DNA from: Bacteroidales bacterium Bact_09 | GTDB taxonomy: Bacteria; Bacteroidota; Bacteroidia; Bacteroidales; UBA932 | DNA length: 35,968 nt | Reading direction: 5' to 3' | Assembly (NCBI GenBank): GCA_001603455.1 | Contig: LUZA01000016.1 | Span: 1 to 35,968, forward strand | Shown here: in pieces, positions 17,501 through 24,093 of the stretch | How positions within the stretch are numbered: the first letter of the stretch is position 1 | Layout: each line of letters begins with the position of its first letter | Made by a program: the position numbers and the translations under genes | Notes under the pieces: model-generated | Told to the model about the DNA's origin: nothing | The model's input: the letters and a program-made list of their open reading frames with translations, nothing else | Databases searched by the model: none

Positions 17501-18764
17501 TAGCACCCATCATTACAACAAAGACTGTTTCATGGAGTTCCTCAAGGTTAGCGACAAGGAAGTGTGGCATATCCGCAACAGATTGCGCGGTAAGCTTATG
17601 GACAGAATCGTGACAGCCTTGTCCAGTACAGAGAATGCTCCTGAATTTTATTCTCCCCGGGATGTTGTCGCCATCCGGGGTGCTCTGAACAAGGATATAC
17701 TGACTATAGGTTTTGCCAGGCGCTTTGCCACCTATAAAAGGGCACACCTGCTTTTTGCCAGCCTGGACCGTCTGGATGCCCTGATTAATAATCCCGGACA
17801 TCCCGTTCAGTTCCTATTTGCAGGAAAGGCACATCCTCACGATAAAGCCGGTCAGGATTTGATCAGGCGGATAGTGGAAGTGTCGCGCATGCCGCGTTTC
17901 GTAGGCAAAATCCTCTTCCTGCCAAACTATAATATGGAAATGGCCAAACGTCTTGTTCAAGGTGTGGATGTGTGGATGAATACGCCTACCAGACCATTGG
18001 AAGCTTCCGGAACGAGCGGGGAAAAAGCGGCCATGAACGGAGTAATGCATTTTAGTGTGCTGGATGGCTGGTGGGTAGAAGGATATCGCAAGGGTGCCGG
18101 ATGGGCACTGCCTGAGAAACGGACTTATGAAAACCAGGATTATCAGAATGAACTCGATGCCGCCACCATATATAATATGCTGGAACATGAGATCGTACCG
18201 CTGTTCTACAAGAGGAACCACGAAGGGATCCCTGTGGAATGGGTGCAGCACATCAAGAATACAGTGGCATACGTGGCAGGCAATTTTACGACCAACCGCA
18301 TGATGGAGGATTACCAGCAGAAGTTTTACCAGCCATTGCAGGAGAGACATGCTAAAATGATTGAAAATAATTATGCATTGGCCAAGGAAATGGCATTCTG
18401 GAAAAAAAGAATGGAAAGGGAATGGAGCTCCCTGGAAGTATTATCCTATACGCATCCCAATGATAGCAAGGACATACTTACCTTGGGCAGTGAAAGTGAA
18501 TCTAGGGTCAGATTGTACCTGGGAGCCCTTTCTGCCAAAGATATTGGGGTAGAGATGGTCATCACCAGGCGTAGCAAGGACGGCGAGATCATCATAGACG
18601 AGATTGTACCCTTTACCCTGGAACATGTTTCCAACGGAGAAGCCACCTATGTTTGCAAATTGGTACCACAGACGGCAGGTTCGTATTACATTGCATCCAG
18701 GATATATGCGAATAATCTAAAAATGTTCCACAGACAGGATTTTGCTTTAGTAAAATGGTTATAG
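14553..18764 (+). CDS. Fused glycogen synthase (GT3) - glycogen/alpha-glucan phosphorylase (GT35)
   Basis: A 1403-residue protein with two complete enzymes. Residues about 1-550 are a eukaryote-like GT3 glycogen synthase: FEVSWEVCNKVGGIHTVIAT near 13-32, FHEWMTGTGLLYLK, and SYYEPWGYTPLESL as the C-terminal donor site. From about 570 a DUF3417-type segment (NFLEVLSRNLWWSWNQDARR) opens an alpha-glucan phosphorylase with the PLP-attachment motif EASGTSGEKAAMNG, Lys1158 being the expected Schiff-base lysine. The last 110 residues look like a small beta-sandwich. Synthase adds glucose from UDP-glucose; phosphorylase releases glucose 1-phosphate. Such fusions exist in Bacteroidota. I saw no frameshift or internal stop at the junction. 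It overlaps ribF by 10 bases. Confidence 0.93.
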   Translation: MKSELNHSPDYLFEVSWEVCNKVGGIHTVIATKALHMSRDMENRHILIGPDVWRETKQNPEFLEDPRLLRSWRDRAVQEGLRIRVGRWNVPGNPIAVLVDFSSYISRKDEIFTDLWKKFMLDSISGQWDYIEPALFGYATGIVIESFVRHNLAPHHKSVAQFHEWMTGTGLLYLKSLRIPVATTFTTHATVLGRSIAGNMLPLYDNLELYNPAEKARDFNVIAKHSLEKTAAYYADAFTTVSDITARECAHFLEKKVDIVTPNGFENSITPPDEEFDKKRWEGRSALLLTASRMLHREVNKNAFLVGISGRYEFKNKGIDVFLESMAILNRERGQADRQILAFLMVPANHKGPRNDYDDPLTTHYLHDPEYDPVLNVMREQGLSNAEKNNVNVFFIPCYLNGDDGLINKTYYELLIGLDLSVFPSYYEPWGYTPLESLAFRVPTITTSLAGFGAWVEKTYKSPHPGIEIVVRGDNNHTAVVNDVTSVIRRMSALSPDEAAMVRDNARDVSAIALWDNQLKYYKKAYSVALDKIVENLGRFPLRREECSTVHRELLLSAPTWSPVTIQKQLPQRLNFLEVLSRNLWWSWNQDARRLFSGIDPDMWKQVEKNPILLLDKIPYKKYKALEKNKAFLEQLDKVEARFNAYMKARETLNGPAIAYFSMEYGLDWTLKIYSGGLGILAGDYLKESSDKGVPITGIGLLYRYGYFRQFLSAQGDQVSDREAVDFQKIPVIPVRDGNDNWTTISIAFPGRNVYARIWRVDVGRTPLYLLDTDFEDNLLEDRSITHQLYGGDWENRLKQELLLGVGGIRALRALGINTDVFHCNEGHAAFTGLERIREYVFNDNLSFEEAREVVRASSLFTTHTPVPAGHDAFTEDMLRPYFSHYPDRLKTSWDTLMALGKTDVCDVHEKFSMSFLASNLSQEINGVSKLHGQVSRKILNPLWPGYLPQESHVDYVTNGVHYPTWTATEWKEVHSRIFGEDFSTHHYNKDCFMEFLKVSDKEVWHIRNRLRGKLMDRIVTALSSTENAPEFYSPRDVVAIRGALNKDILTIGFARRFATYKRAHLLFASLDRLDALINNPGHPVQFLFAGKAHPHDKAGQDLIRRIVEVSRMPRFVGKILFLPNYNMEMAKRLVQGVDVWMNTPTRPLEASGTSGEKAAMNGVMHFSVLDGWWVEGYRKGAGWALPEKRTYENQDYQNELDAATIYNMLEHEIVPLFYKRNHEGIPVEWVQHIKNTVAYVAGNFTTNRMMEDYQQKFYQPLQERHAKMIENNYALAKEMAFWKKRMEREWSSLEVLSYTHPNDSKDILTLGSESESRVRLYLGALSAKDIGVEMVITRRSKDGEIIIDEIVPFTLEHVSNGEATYVCKLVPQTAGSYYIASRIYANNLKMFHRQDFALVKWL

Positions 18765-19633
18765 CAGCTACAGGTTTTTTTGATGGTGTACATCTGGGGC
18801 ACCGTGCCGTGCTCAATTCATTGGTAGAAACAGCACGAAAAATGGGTGGACGCAGTTTGGTGCTGAGCTTTTGGCCGCACCCAAGAGCTGTTTTGCAAAA
18901 AGACGCCCAACGGTTCCGGTTGCTGACATCACTTGACGAGAAAAGGGAGATGATCCGGGCCCTGGGCGTGGATGATTTTCAGATCATTCCTTTCACACGT
19001 GACTTTTCGACCATCACATCGGGTGTGTTTTTCAGGGAATATCTGCGTACCCGCTTTGGAGTGAAAGTCCTTATCGCAGGATACAACCACAGGCTGGGAT
19101 GTGACGGGGTTCATGATCCGGAAAGAATGGACCAGGAAGCCAGAATGACCGGCCTGGAGATCATCCGTGTTCCGGAATTTGTATCTGGGCAAGGGGAGCA
19201 TATCAGTTCCACAAAGATCCGGGGAGCATTATCTTCCGGATTTGTGGAAACGGCAAACCGCTGGCTGGGTTATCCCTACTGCCTGCACGGAGTAGTGGTT
19301 GAAGGAAACCGGATAGGAAGGACACTTGGCTTTCCTACAGCCAACATGCAGCTTTATGAACCCATAAAACAACTCCCCGCCAACGGGGTATACAAAGTCG
19401 AGGCAAAAGTCAACGGAACGTGGCGAAAAGGAATGATGAACATAGGTTTTCGTCCCACAGTAGCCCATAATTTGGAACATACTATAGAAACGCATATCTT
19501 TGATTTTGATGACAATATTTATGGGCTAGACATCAAGGTCCGGATATTGAAACACCACAGGCAGGAAATAGCTTTTCCTTCTCTGGATGCGTTGAAGGAA
19601 CAGTTAAAAAAGGATAAAAAAGAATTGTTATGA
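18755..19633 (+). CDS. ribF: Bifunctional riboflavin kinase / FAD synthetase
   Basis: A 292-residue protein converting riboflavin to FMN and FMN to FAD. The N-terminal adenylyltransferase domain shows GFFDGVHLGH (7-16), IAGYNHRLGCDG and ISSTKIRGAL. The C-terminal kinase domain shows GRTLGFPTAN and NGVYKVEAKVNG. The protein begins almost directly at the first catalytic motif, about 15 residues shorter than usual; no upstream ATG extends it sensibly because the frame overlaps the end of the GT3-GT35 gene. The missing part is normally a non-catalytic beta-strand lead-in. Its stop overlaps the next start as ATGA. Confidence 0.94.
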   Translation: MVIAATGFFDGVHLGHRAVLNSLVETARKMGGRSLVLSFWPHPRAVLQKDAQRFRLLTSLDEKREMIRALGVDDFQIIPFTRDFSTITSGVFFREYLRTRFGVKVLIAGYNHRLGCDGVHDPERMDQEARMTGLEIIRVPEFVSGQGEHISSTKIRGALSSGFVETANRWLGYPYCLHGVVVEGNRIGRTLGFPTANMQLYEPIKQLPANGVYKVEAKVNGTWRKGMMNIGFRPTVAHNLEHTIETHIFDFDDNIYGLDIKVRILKHHRQEIAFPSLDALKEQLKKDKKELL

Positions 19634-20004
19634 ATTCAGATACCCTGGTAACCATTTTACTAAGCGTGCTGGCTATTGTCTTTGGTATTATAAACGCCCG
19701 CAGCAAAAAGAAAAAGGCTGTTACACGGTTCCCCCGGCCCCCCGGAGGACAACACGGTCCTGTCCCCGCTCCACGGCCTCATAACCCGTATCCTGCTCCC
19801 GTTATCCTGCACGAAGAGATCCCTGAAGAAGAGATCCCTGAAGAAGCCCCTCCCGCAACCATCCGGCAAGTTAAACCATCGGAGGGGAAGAAAGCAGAGA
19901 AAAAAATCGCTGTAACCCAATCAGGGCAAAAATATGGATTCAACGCAAAGCAGGCCGTTTTGTTTTCAGAGATCCTGAAACCAAAATTTGACGAATTTGG
20001 TTGA
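19630..20004 (+). CDS. Small single-pass membrane protein with proline/glutamate-rich linker, unknown function
   Basis: A 124-residue protein with an N-terminal membrane segment (about residues 5-22), a basic RSKKKK stop-transfer, a proline-rich linker with a direct repeat (EEIPEEEIPEEAP, encoded by a duplicated 15-base unit near 19815-19845), and a short C-terminal block KQAVLFSEILKPKFDE. Similar C-terminal blocks occur in small Bacteroidota membrane proteins, but I know no function. It is translationally coupled to ribF (ATGA). The greA promoter begins inside its last codons. Confidence 0.7.
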   Translation: MNSDTLVTILLSVLAIVFGIINARSKKKKAVTRFPRPPGGQHGPVPAPRPHNPYPAPVILHEEIPEEEIPEEAPPATIRQVKPSEGKKAEKKIAVTQSGQKYGFNAKQAVLFSEILKPKFDEFG

Positions 20005-20027
20005 TTCATAAAGAAGTATTATATTTG
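19996..20027 (+). promoter_or_regulatory. Promoter for greA (-33 TTTG, -7 TATATTTG)
   Basis: TTTG at 19996-19999 and TATATTTG at 20020-20027 are separated by 20 bases, a good match to the Bacteroidota primary promoter. The -33 box lies within the last codons of the upstream small membrane protein gene. The predicted start near 20034 leaves a leader of about 60 bases before greA. Confidence 0.65.
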
Positions 20028-20031
20028 TAAT

Positions 20032-20063
20032 AAGAAGAGTCCTGCAGTTGCAGGGTTCTTCTT
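20032..20063 (+). promoter_or_regulatory. Strong hairpin in the greA leader
   Basis: GAAGAGTCCTGC and GCAGGGTTCTTC can pair as a 12-base stem (two G-U pairs) with a four-base loop AGTT; two further A-T pairs extend it to 20032-20063. Moderately U-rich sequence (TTCTGCTTTATTTATTG) follows. It lies just downstream of the predicted greA promoter, so it may be a leader structure or attenuator. It could instead end transcription arriving from ribF. Confidence 0.55.
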
Positions 20064-20092
20064 CTGCTTTATTTATTGTTTAAGACTTAATT

Positions 20093-20566
20093 ATGACCAA
20101 GACTCATTATGTAACAGCCGAAGGTCTGGAGAAACTAAAGGAAGAATTAAACCGTCTGACCTCTGTCGAACGTGAAGCTGCGGCCCGTGCCATAGCAGAA
20201 GCCCGGGATAAGGGAGATCTTTCTGAAAATGCTGAATACGAGGCAGCAAAAGATGCACAGGGTTTGCTGGAACTGAAAATCGCTAAATTGCAAAACGTAA
20301 TTGCCAATGCAAGGGTGATAGATGAGTCTAAGCTGAATACAGATGTGATCCAGGTCATGAACAAGGTAAAAATCCGGAACATGAAAGATAAGTCTGTAAT
20401 GGAAGTAACCCTTGTCGGCGAGAGCGAGGCCAACCTGGAGCAAAAGAAATTAGCTGTTTCCTCACCTATAGGTAGGGGACTGCTTGGTAAAAAGAAAGGA
20501 GAGATAGCTCAGGTCAGAACGCCTTCAGGGATTATAGAATTTGAAATTCTGGAAATATCACTTTGA
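20093..20566 (+). CDS. greA: Transcription elongation factor GreA
   Basis: A 157-residue protein, the usual GreA length. It binds RNA polymerase and promotes cleavage of backtracked RNA. The N-terminal coiled coil (LEKLKEELNRLTSVEREAAA) carries the acidic tip segment GDLSENAEYEAAKDAQ near residues 40-56, where the tip acidic residues are needed for cleavage. The C-terminal FKBP-like domain contains SPIGRGLLGKKKGE. The HIT-family gene starts two bases after its stop. Confidence 0.96.
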   Translation: MTKTHYVTAEGLEKLKEELNRLTSVEREAAARAIAEARDKGDLSENAEYEAAKDAQGLLELKIAKLQNVIANARVIDESKLNTDVIQVMNKVKIRNMKDKSVMEVTLVGESEANLEQKKLAVSSPIGRGLLGKKKGEIAQVRTPSGIIEFEILEISL

Positions 20567-20567
20567 T

Positions 20568-20963
20568 ATGGCAACAATATTCTCACGGATCGTTACGGGC
20601 GAGATTCCTTCCTACAAGGTAGCGGAGGATGATCGTTTTTATGCCTTTTTGGATATCAATCCCCGTAAGCCGGGGCACACCCTGGTGATCCCCAAACAGG
20701 AAGTGGATTATATTTTCGATCTTGATCCTGTGCAGCTGGGAGACCTTTTCCGCTTTGCCCAGCGTGTGGCTCGTGCTGTCAGGGAGGCCGTCCCCTGCCA
20801 AAGAGTAGGAGTGGGGGTCCTGGGAATGGAAGTGCCCCATGCCCATGTACATCTGATCCCTATGGATACGGAAGGGGACATGAACCTGAGCCGGCCGGTA
20901 TGCAGGATCCCGGCAGAAGAAATGCAGCGTATTTGCCGTTCGATTGCACAAAAATTCGAATAA
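20568..20963 (+). CDS. HIT family nucleotide-binding protein
   Basis: A 131-residue histidine-triad protein, probably a purine nucleoside phosphoramidase or related nucleotidyl hydrolase. It begins MATIFSRIVTGEIPSYKVAE and carries PGHTLVIPK near residues 35-43 and the triad HAHVHLIP at 91-98. I chose the ATG at 20568, just after the greA stop, because it fits the family start; the upstream frame lies inside greA. It is probably cotranscribed with greA. The physiological substrate cannot be predicted. Confidence 0.92.
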   Translation: MATIFSRIVTGEIPSYKVAEDDRFYAFLDINPRKPGHTLVIPKQEVDYIFDLDPVQLGDLFRFAQRVARAVREAVPCQRVGVGVLGMEVPHAHVHLIPMDTEGDMNLSRPVCRIPAEEMQRICRSIAQKFE

Positions 20964-20968
20964 TACCT

Positions 20969-22117
20969 ATGAAATACTACAAACCTTTAATTGTGGCTGC
21001 CTTTCTGTGCGTCACATTGTTTTGTTCATGCAAAAAAAATAAAATTGTTAGAATAACAGGTCATGTCAGCGATTTGACCGAAAATAATTTTCTTGTGTTC
21101 AAGCGTCTTGATTTTACAGCAGAAACGCTCTTGGACACACTGCATACCGATGAGAACGGCAATTTCCGGTACAGTCTGGAAAAAGGAACAGAACAACCCG
21201 GTTACTATTATTTATATGCAGGTGAAAAAAAGATTGCTTCGCTCATTCTCAAAAAAGGCGACAGGGTGAAAATACACGCCACGGCAGACGGAAAAATGCT
21301 GAAAGTGGAAGGCTCGGACGATTCTGAACTCTTACGGCAGGTCAACGACAGATTGCATCAGACAGTCAGAAAGTTTGATTCGCTCTATGTTTTATATGAA
21401 AAGGCCACAGGCAGGGAGCAGAAGGCGCTCAGCCTTGAACTGGGGTCCCTATTTATTAAGTACAAACAGGAAGCTATCCGTTTCCTTTATGCGCATCCCC
21501 GCTCGTTTGTCAATACTTCTGTGGTGTTTCATGCATTCCCGGGACAATTTTATGTATTTTCCGATTCCAAGGATGCCCCTTTGTTACACCGCGTATACGA
21601 TTCGCTTTATGTGAATTACCCGCTTTCCCCGTATGTGATGGCCATCAGGAACCGATACGAAAGTATGGAAAAAACCCTGCAGATGGAGCAGTTGTTATCT
21701 CAGGCCGATGTCTCTGATTTTCCGGACATATGTCTACCCGGACTGGATGGACAGACTACCTGCCTGTCATCATTGAAAGGTAAGGTTGTAATACTGTCTT
21801 ACTGGCATTCGGCCAATGTAGAGATGAGATTGGACAACCGTGAATTGGCCGGAATTTACGATACATATGCCCCGCGCGGTCTGGAGATCTTTCAGGTAGC
21901 ACTTGATATAGACAAAACGGCTTGGGCAAAGGCTGTCAGGGATCAGTCACTGCCCTGGATCAGTGTATGCGATGGTCTTGGTATAGGCTCACCATCGGTT
22001 GTGTCATACAACGTAGAAACGATCCCTGTTTTTTTCATCATCACCAGACAAGGGGATATCGTTGTCCGGTCAGGCGATGTGAATGAAGTGATCCGGCAGG
22101 TCAAAACTCTTTTTTAG
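20969..22117 (+). CDS. Thioredoxin-fold (TlpA-like) lipoprotein lacking the CxxC motif
   Basis: A 382-residue protein. I chose the ATG at 20969, which gives a signal peptide and a probable lipobox ending at Cys21 (TLFCSC); upstream residues belong to the HIT gene frame. Residues about 28-120 match the DUF4369-type N-terminal domain (ITGHVSDLTENNFLVFKRLD). Residues about 250-382 match the TlpA/AhpC thioredoxin fold: LPGLDGQTTCLSSLKGKVVI, then a cis-proline loop ETIPVFFI (Pro353). Where the redox CxxC should follow SYW, it reads WHSANVEM, so both active-site cysteines are missing. It is unlikely to be an ordinary disulfide reductase. It overlaps the convergent tsaB by 17 bases. Confidence 0.85.
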   Translation: MKYYKPLIVAAFLCVTLFCSCKKNKIVRITGHVSDLTENNFLVFKRLDFTAETLLDTLHTDENGNFRYSLEKGTEQPGYYYLYAGEKKIASLILKKGDRVKIHATADGKMLKVEGSDDSELLRQVNDRLHQTVRKFDSLYVLYEKATGREQKALSLELGSLFIKYKQEAIRFLYAHPRSFVNTSVVFHAFPGQFYVFSDSKDAPLLHRVYDSLYVNYPLSPYVMAIRNRYESMEKTLQMEQLLSQADVSDFPDICLPGLDGQTTCLSSLKGKVVILSYWHSANVEMRLDNRELAGIYDTYAPRGLEIFQVALDIDKTAWAKAVRDQSLPWISVCDGLGIGSPSVVSYNVETIPVFFIITRQGDIVVRSGDVNEVIRQVKTLF

Positions 22118-22811
22118 GACAGATAGCTACAAATTCCTTCAGGTAAAAGGGTATATAATAGGCAACGTCCTCAAATTTTTTTTCTGTATATGCCTTCATA
22201 GCTGCCTGTGCCATGCCGTCGGCATGTGATAAGACCTCTGCAAACAGGGCATTGGGATGCACTATCGTATTCCGGCACTTGGGAGCTCCGTTCCCGGTAA
22301 AGATCACCTTACCCATGACCAATTCTTCCATAAAGCTTTCACCGGTGATATTCATTGCCTGAACAGATCCTTCCAGGAAAGCCATCCTTCCCAGAGATCC
22401 TTCTTCCCTGACAGAATACGGGGCGGTATAAACTTCCATTCTCCGGGCGTCGATCATGGGATAAATACGCAGGGGATCTGCCGTAGTGTTACTATTGAGG
22501 TATAATTGTGCGATCACCTCCAGTGAACTGACATGTATAAGTGGTATGGAAGCCCCAAAACAAAGACCTTTGGCAGTGGATACACCTACGCGAAGTCCGG
22601 TATAGGATCCCGGGCCTCCACTTACGGCAATGGCCGCTAAATCTTTTACCTTCATACCGCATTCCCGGAGAATCTGGTCAATGAAAACAGCCAGCAACGA
22701 TGCATGCGCTTTTGCCTCTGATGTCTGACGACGGGCTATGATGTGCATTCCCTCTGCCAGCGATACGGAGCAAACCGTCGTGCTAGTTTCAATCAACAGA
22801 AATCGTGGCAC
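22101..22811 (-). CDS. tsaB: tRNA threonylcarbamoyladenosine biosynthesis protein TsaB
   Basis: A 236-residue ASKHA-fold protein that pairs with TsaD (and TsaE) to make t6A at position 37 of ANN-decoding tRNAs. Visible blocks are the N-terminal phosphate-1 region IETSTTVCSVSL and the family signature SGGPGSYTGLRVGVSTAKGL near residues 64-83, then a variable C-terminal half. Its start lies 23 bases inside the upstream adaptor gene, so it is last in the minus-strand run that includes the exporter and peptide genes. It is an essential housekeeping gene, so the transport genes may have joined an existing operon. Confidence 0.93.
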   Translation of the reverse strand: MPRFLLIETSTTVCSVSLAEGMHIIARRQTSEAKAHASLLAVFIDQILRECGMKVKDLAAIAVSGGPGSYTGLRVGVSTAKGLCFGASIPLIHVSSLEVIAQLYLNSNTTADPLRIYPMIDARRMEVYTAPYSVREEGSLGRMAFLEGSVQAMNITGESFMEELVMGKVIFTGNGAPKCRNTIVHPNALFAEVLSHADGMAQAAMKAYTEKKFEDVAYYIPFYLKEFVAICPKKEF

Positions 22812-24078
22812 GGACTTGATTTTCTTTTGTTTCCTTATTTATTTCCTGTTCTGTCTTTGGCTCCACTTTAGTGCTGTTGAGCAATGTGCGTGAAATGGCC
22901 GAGTAAGGACCTGTCACCACTTTGTCTTCCTGTGTGAGTCCTTCACTGATCTCTATATGGATATGGTCCTGCAGGCCAGATCTTACCCTTACGGCTTCTA
23001 CCGTGTTGTCCGGACGCACCACAAAGACCTGTTCCACCAGTTCGTTGGGTCCCAGCTGTTGTCTAAGGCTGTCTGACAAGAGTTCGGTTCGTGTGGTGAT
23101 GCATTGGATGGGAATAGCAATGACGTTGTGTCTGGTTTCTGTCTGGATAGATACCGAAGCCGACATGCCGGGCCTGAAGGGGGTGGCATAACCCACGGTC
23201 ACCAGATCGCTGTAAGACTGGGGTAGGATAAATACCCTCACTTCAAAATTAGTGACCTGCTCGAGCGAGGAACCAATATTCTTGGCCGAATTGGCTATTT
23301 GTGTCACTATACCTGTAAACTTGCGTCCGGGATAGGCGTCCACCTCGACCATGGCCGTATCGAGTTGTTTGATGCGGACAATATCGTTCTCGTTCACATC
23401 AACCAGCACTTCCATTTCCTCAAAGTTGGCAATGCGTAGCATTTCGGTTCCGGCCATTTGGCTGGTTCCCACCACGCGTTCCCCACGTTCCACGGCGAGT
23501 TTGGATACGATACCGTTCATGGGCGAGAAGATGGTGGTCTTGGCAAGACTTTCTTCTGCCTCGGCAAGCGCCGCTTCTGAGCTCTGGACATGGAATTTGG
23601 CGGCATTCAGCTGTTCCCTGGCAATGGCGTATTCAGAGGATGAGGCCTCGAACTCGGCCTGGGAGATAGCTCCCTGCTGGTGAAGAGATACGTTCCTGTT
23701 GTAGGAAAGTTCCACCTGCGTGAATTGGGCTTCCTGCTGCGCCAGTTGTGCCCTAGCCTGGTTAAGGGCGGCTTTCATCCTGTCCCGGGCCGATATGTAC
23801 TGATCCTGCTTGATTTGCAGCAATACCTGCCCCGCTTTCACATGGTCGCCTTCGGCCACGTTCAGCACCACGATCTCGCCCGAAACATCGGGACTTATCT
23901 TGACTTCGGTTACGGGCTGTATCTTTCCGTTGGCAGGAATGATCTCGGTAATGTTCTTCACAACCGGGTTTGCCACGGTAACTGGTGTACCCTTGCGCGA
24001 ACGGCTTCTTCCGGCGATGATCAGAATGACAATAAGTACTACTGCACTTATAATGATCCACAATATAGATTTCTTCAT
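22789..24078 (-). CDS. Periplasmic adaptor (membrane fusion) protein, MacA/HlyD type
   Basis: A 429-residue inner-membrane-anchored adaptor. A single membrane segment (about residues 4-22) is followed by a lipoyl-like half motif (ISPDVSGEIVVLNVAEGDHV), a long coiled-coil hairpin (about 95-195, with NQARAQLAQQEAQFTQVE), the second lipoyl half (FSPMNGIVSKLAVERGERVV) and beta-barrel domains. Such proteins bridge an inner-membrane pump and a TolC-type channel. A TolC-like gene lies immediately upstream, and the only transporter in the run is the C39-peptidase ABC exporter. No MacB permease is present, so pairing with the exporter is plausible but inferred. Confidence 0.88.
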   Translation of the reverse strand: MKKSILWIIISAVVLIVILIIAGRSRSRKGTPVTVANPVVKNITEIIPANGKIQPVTEVKISPDVSGEIVVLNVAEGDHVKAGQVLLQIKQDQYISARDRMKAALNQARAQLAQQEAQFTQVELSYNRNVSLHQQGAISQAEFEASSSEYAIAREQLNAAKFHVQSSEAALAEAEESLAKTTIFSPMNGIVSKLAVERGERVVGTSQMAGTEMLRIANFEEMEVLVDVNENDIVRIKQLDTAMVEVDAYPGRKFTGIVTQIANSAKNIGSSLEQVTNFEVRVFILPQSYSDLVTVGYATPFRPGMSASVSIQTETRHNVIAIPIQCITTRTELLSDSLRQQLGPNELVEQVFVVRPDNTVEAVRVRSGLQDHIHIEISEGLTQEDKVVTGPYSAISRTLLNSTKVEPKTEQEINKETKENQVRATISVD

Positions 24079-24093
24079 AGGGAGTGATAATTA

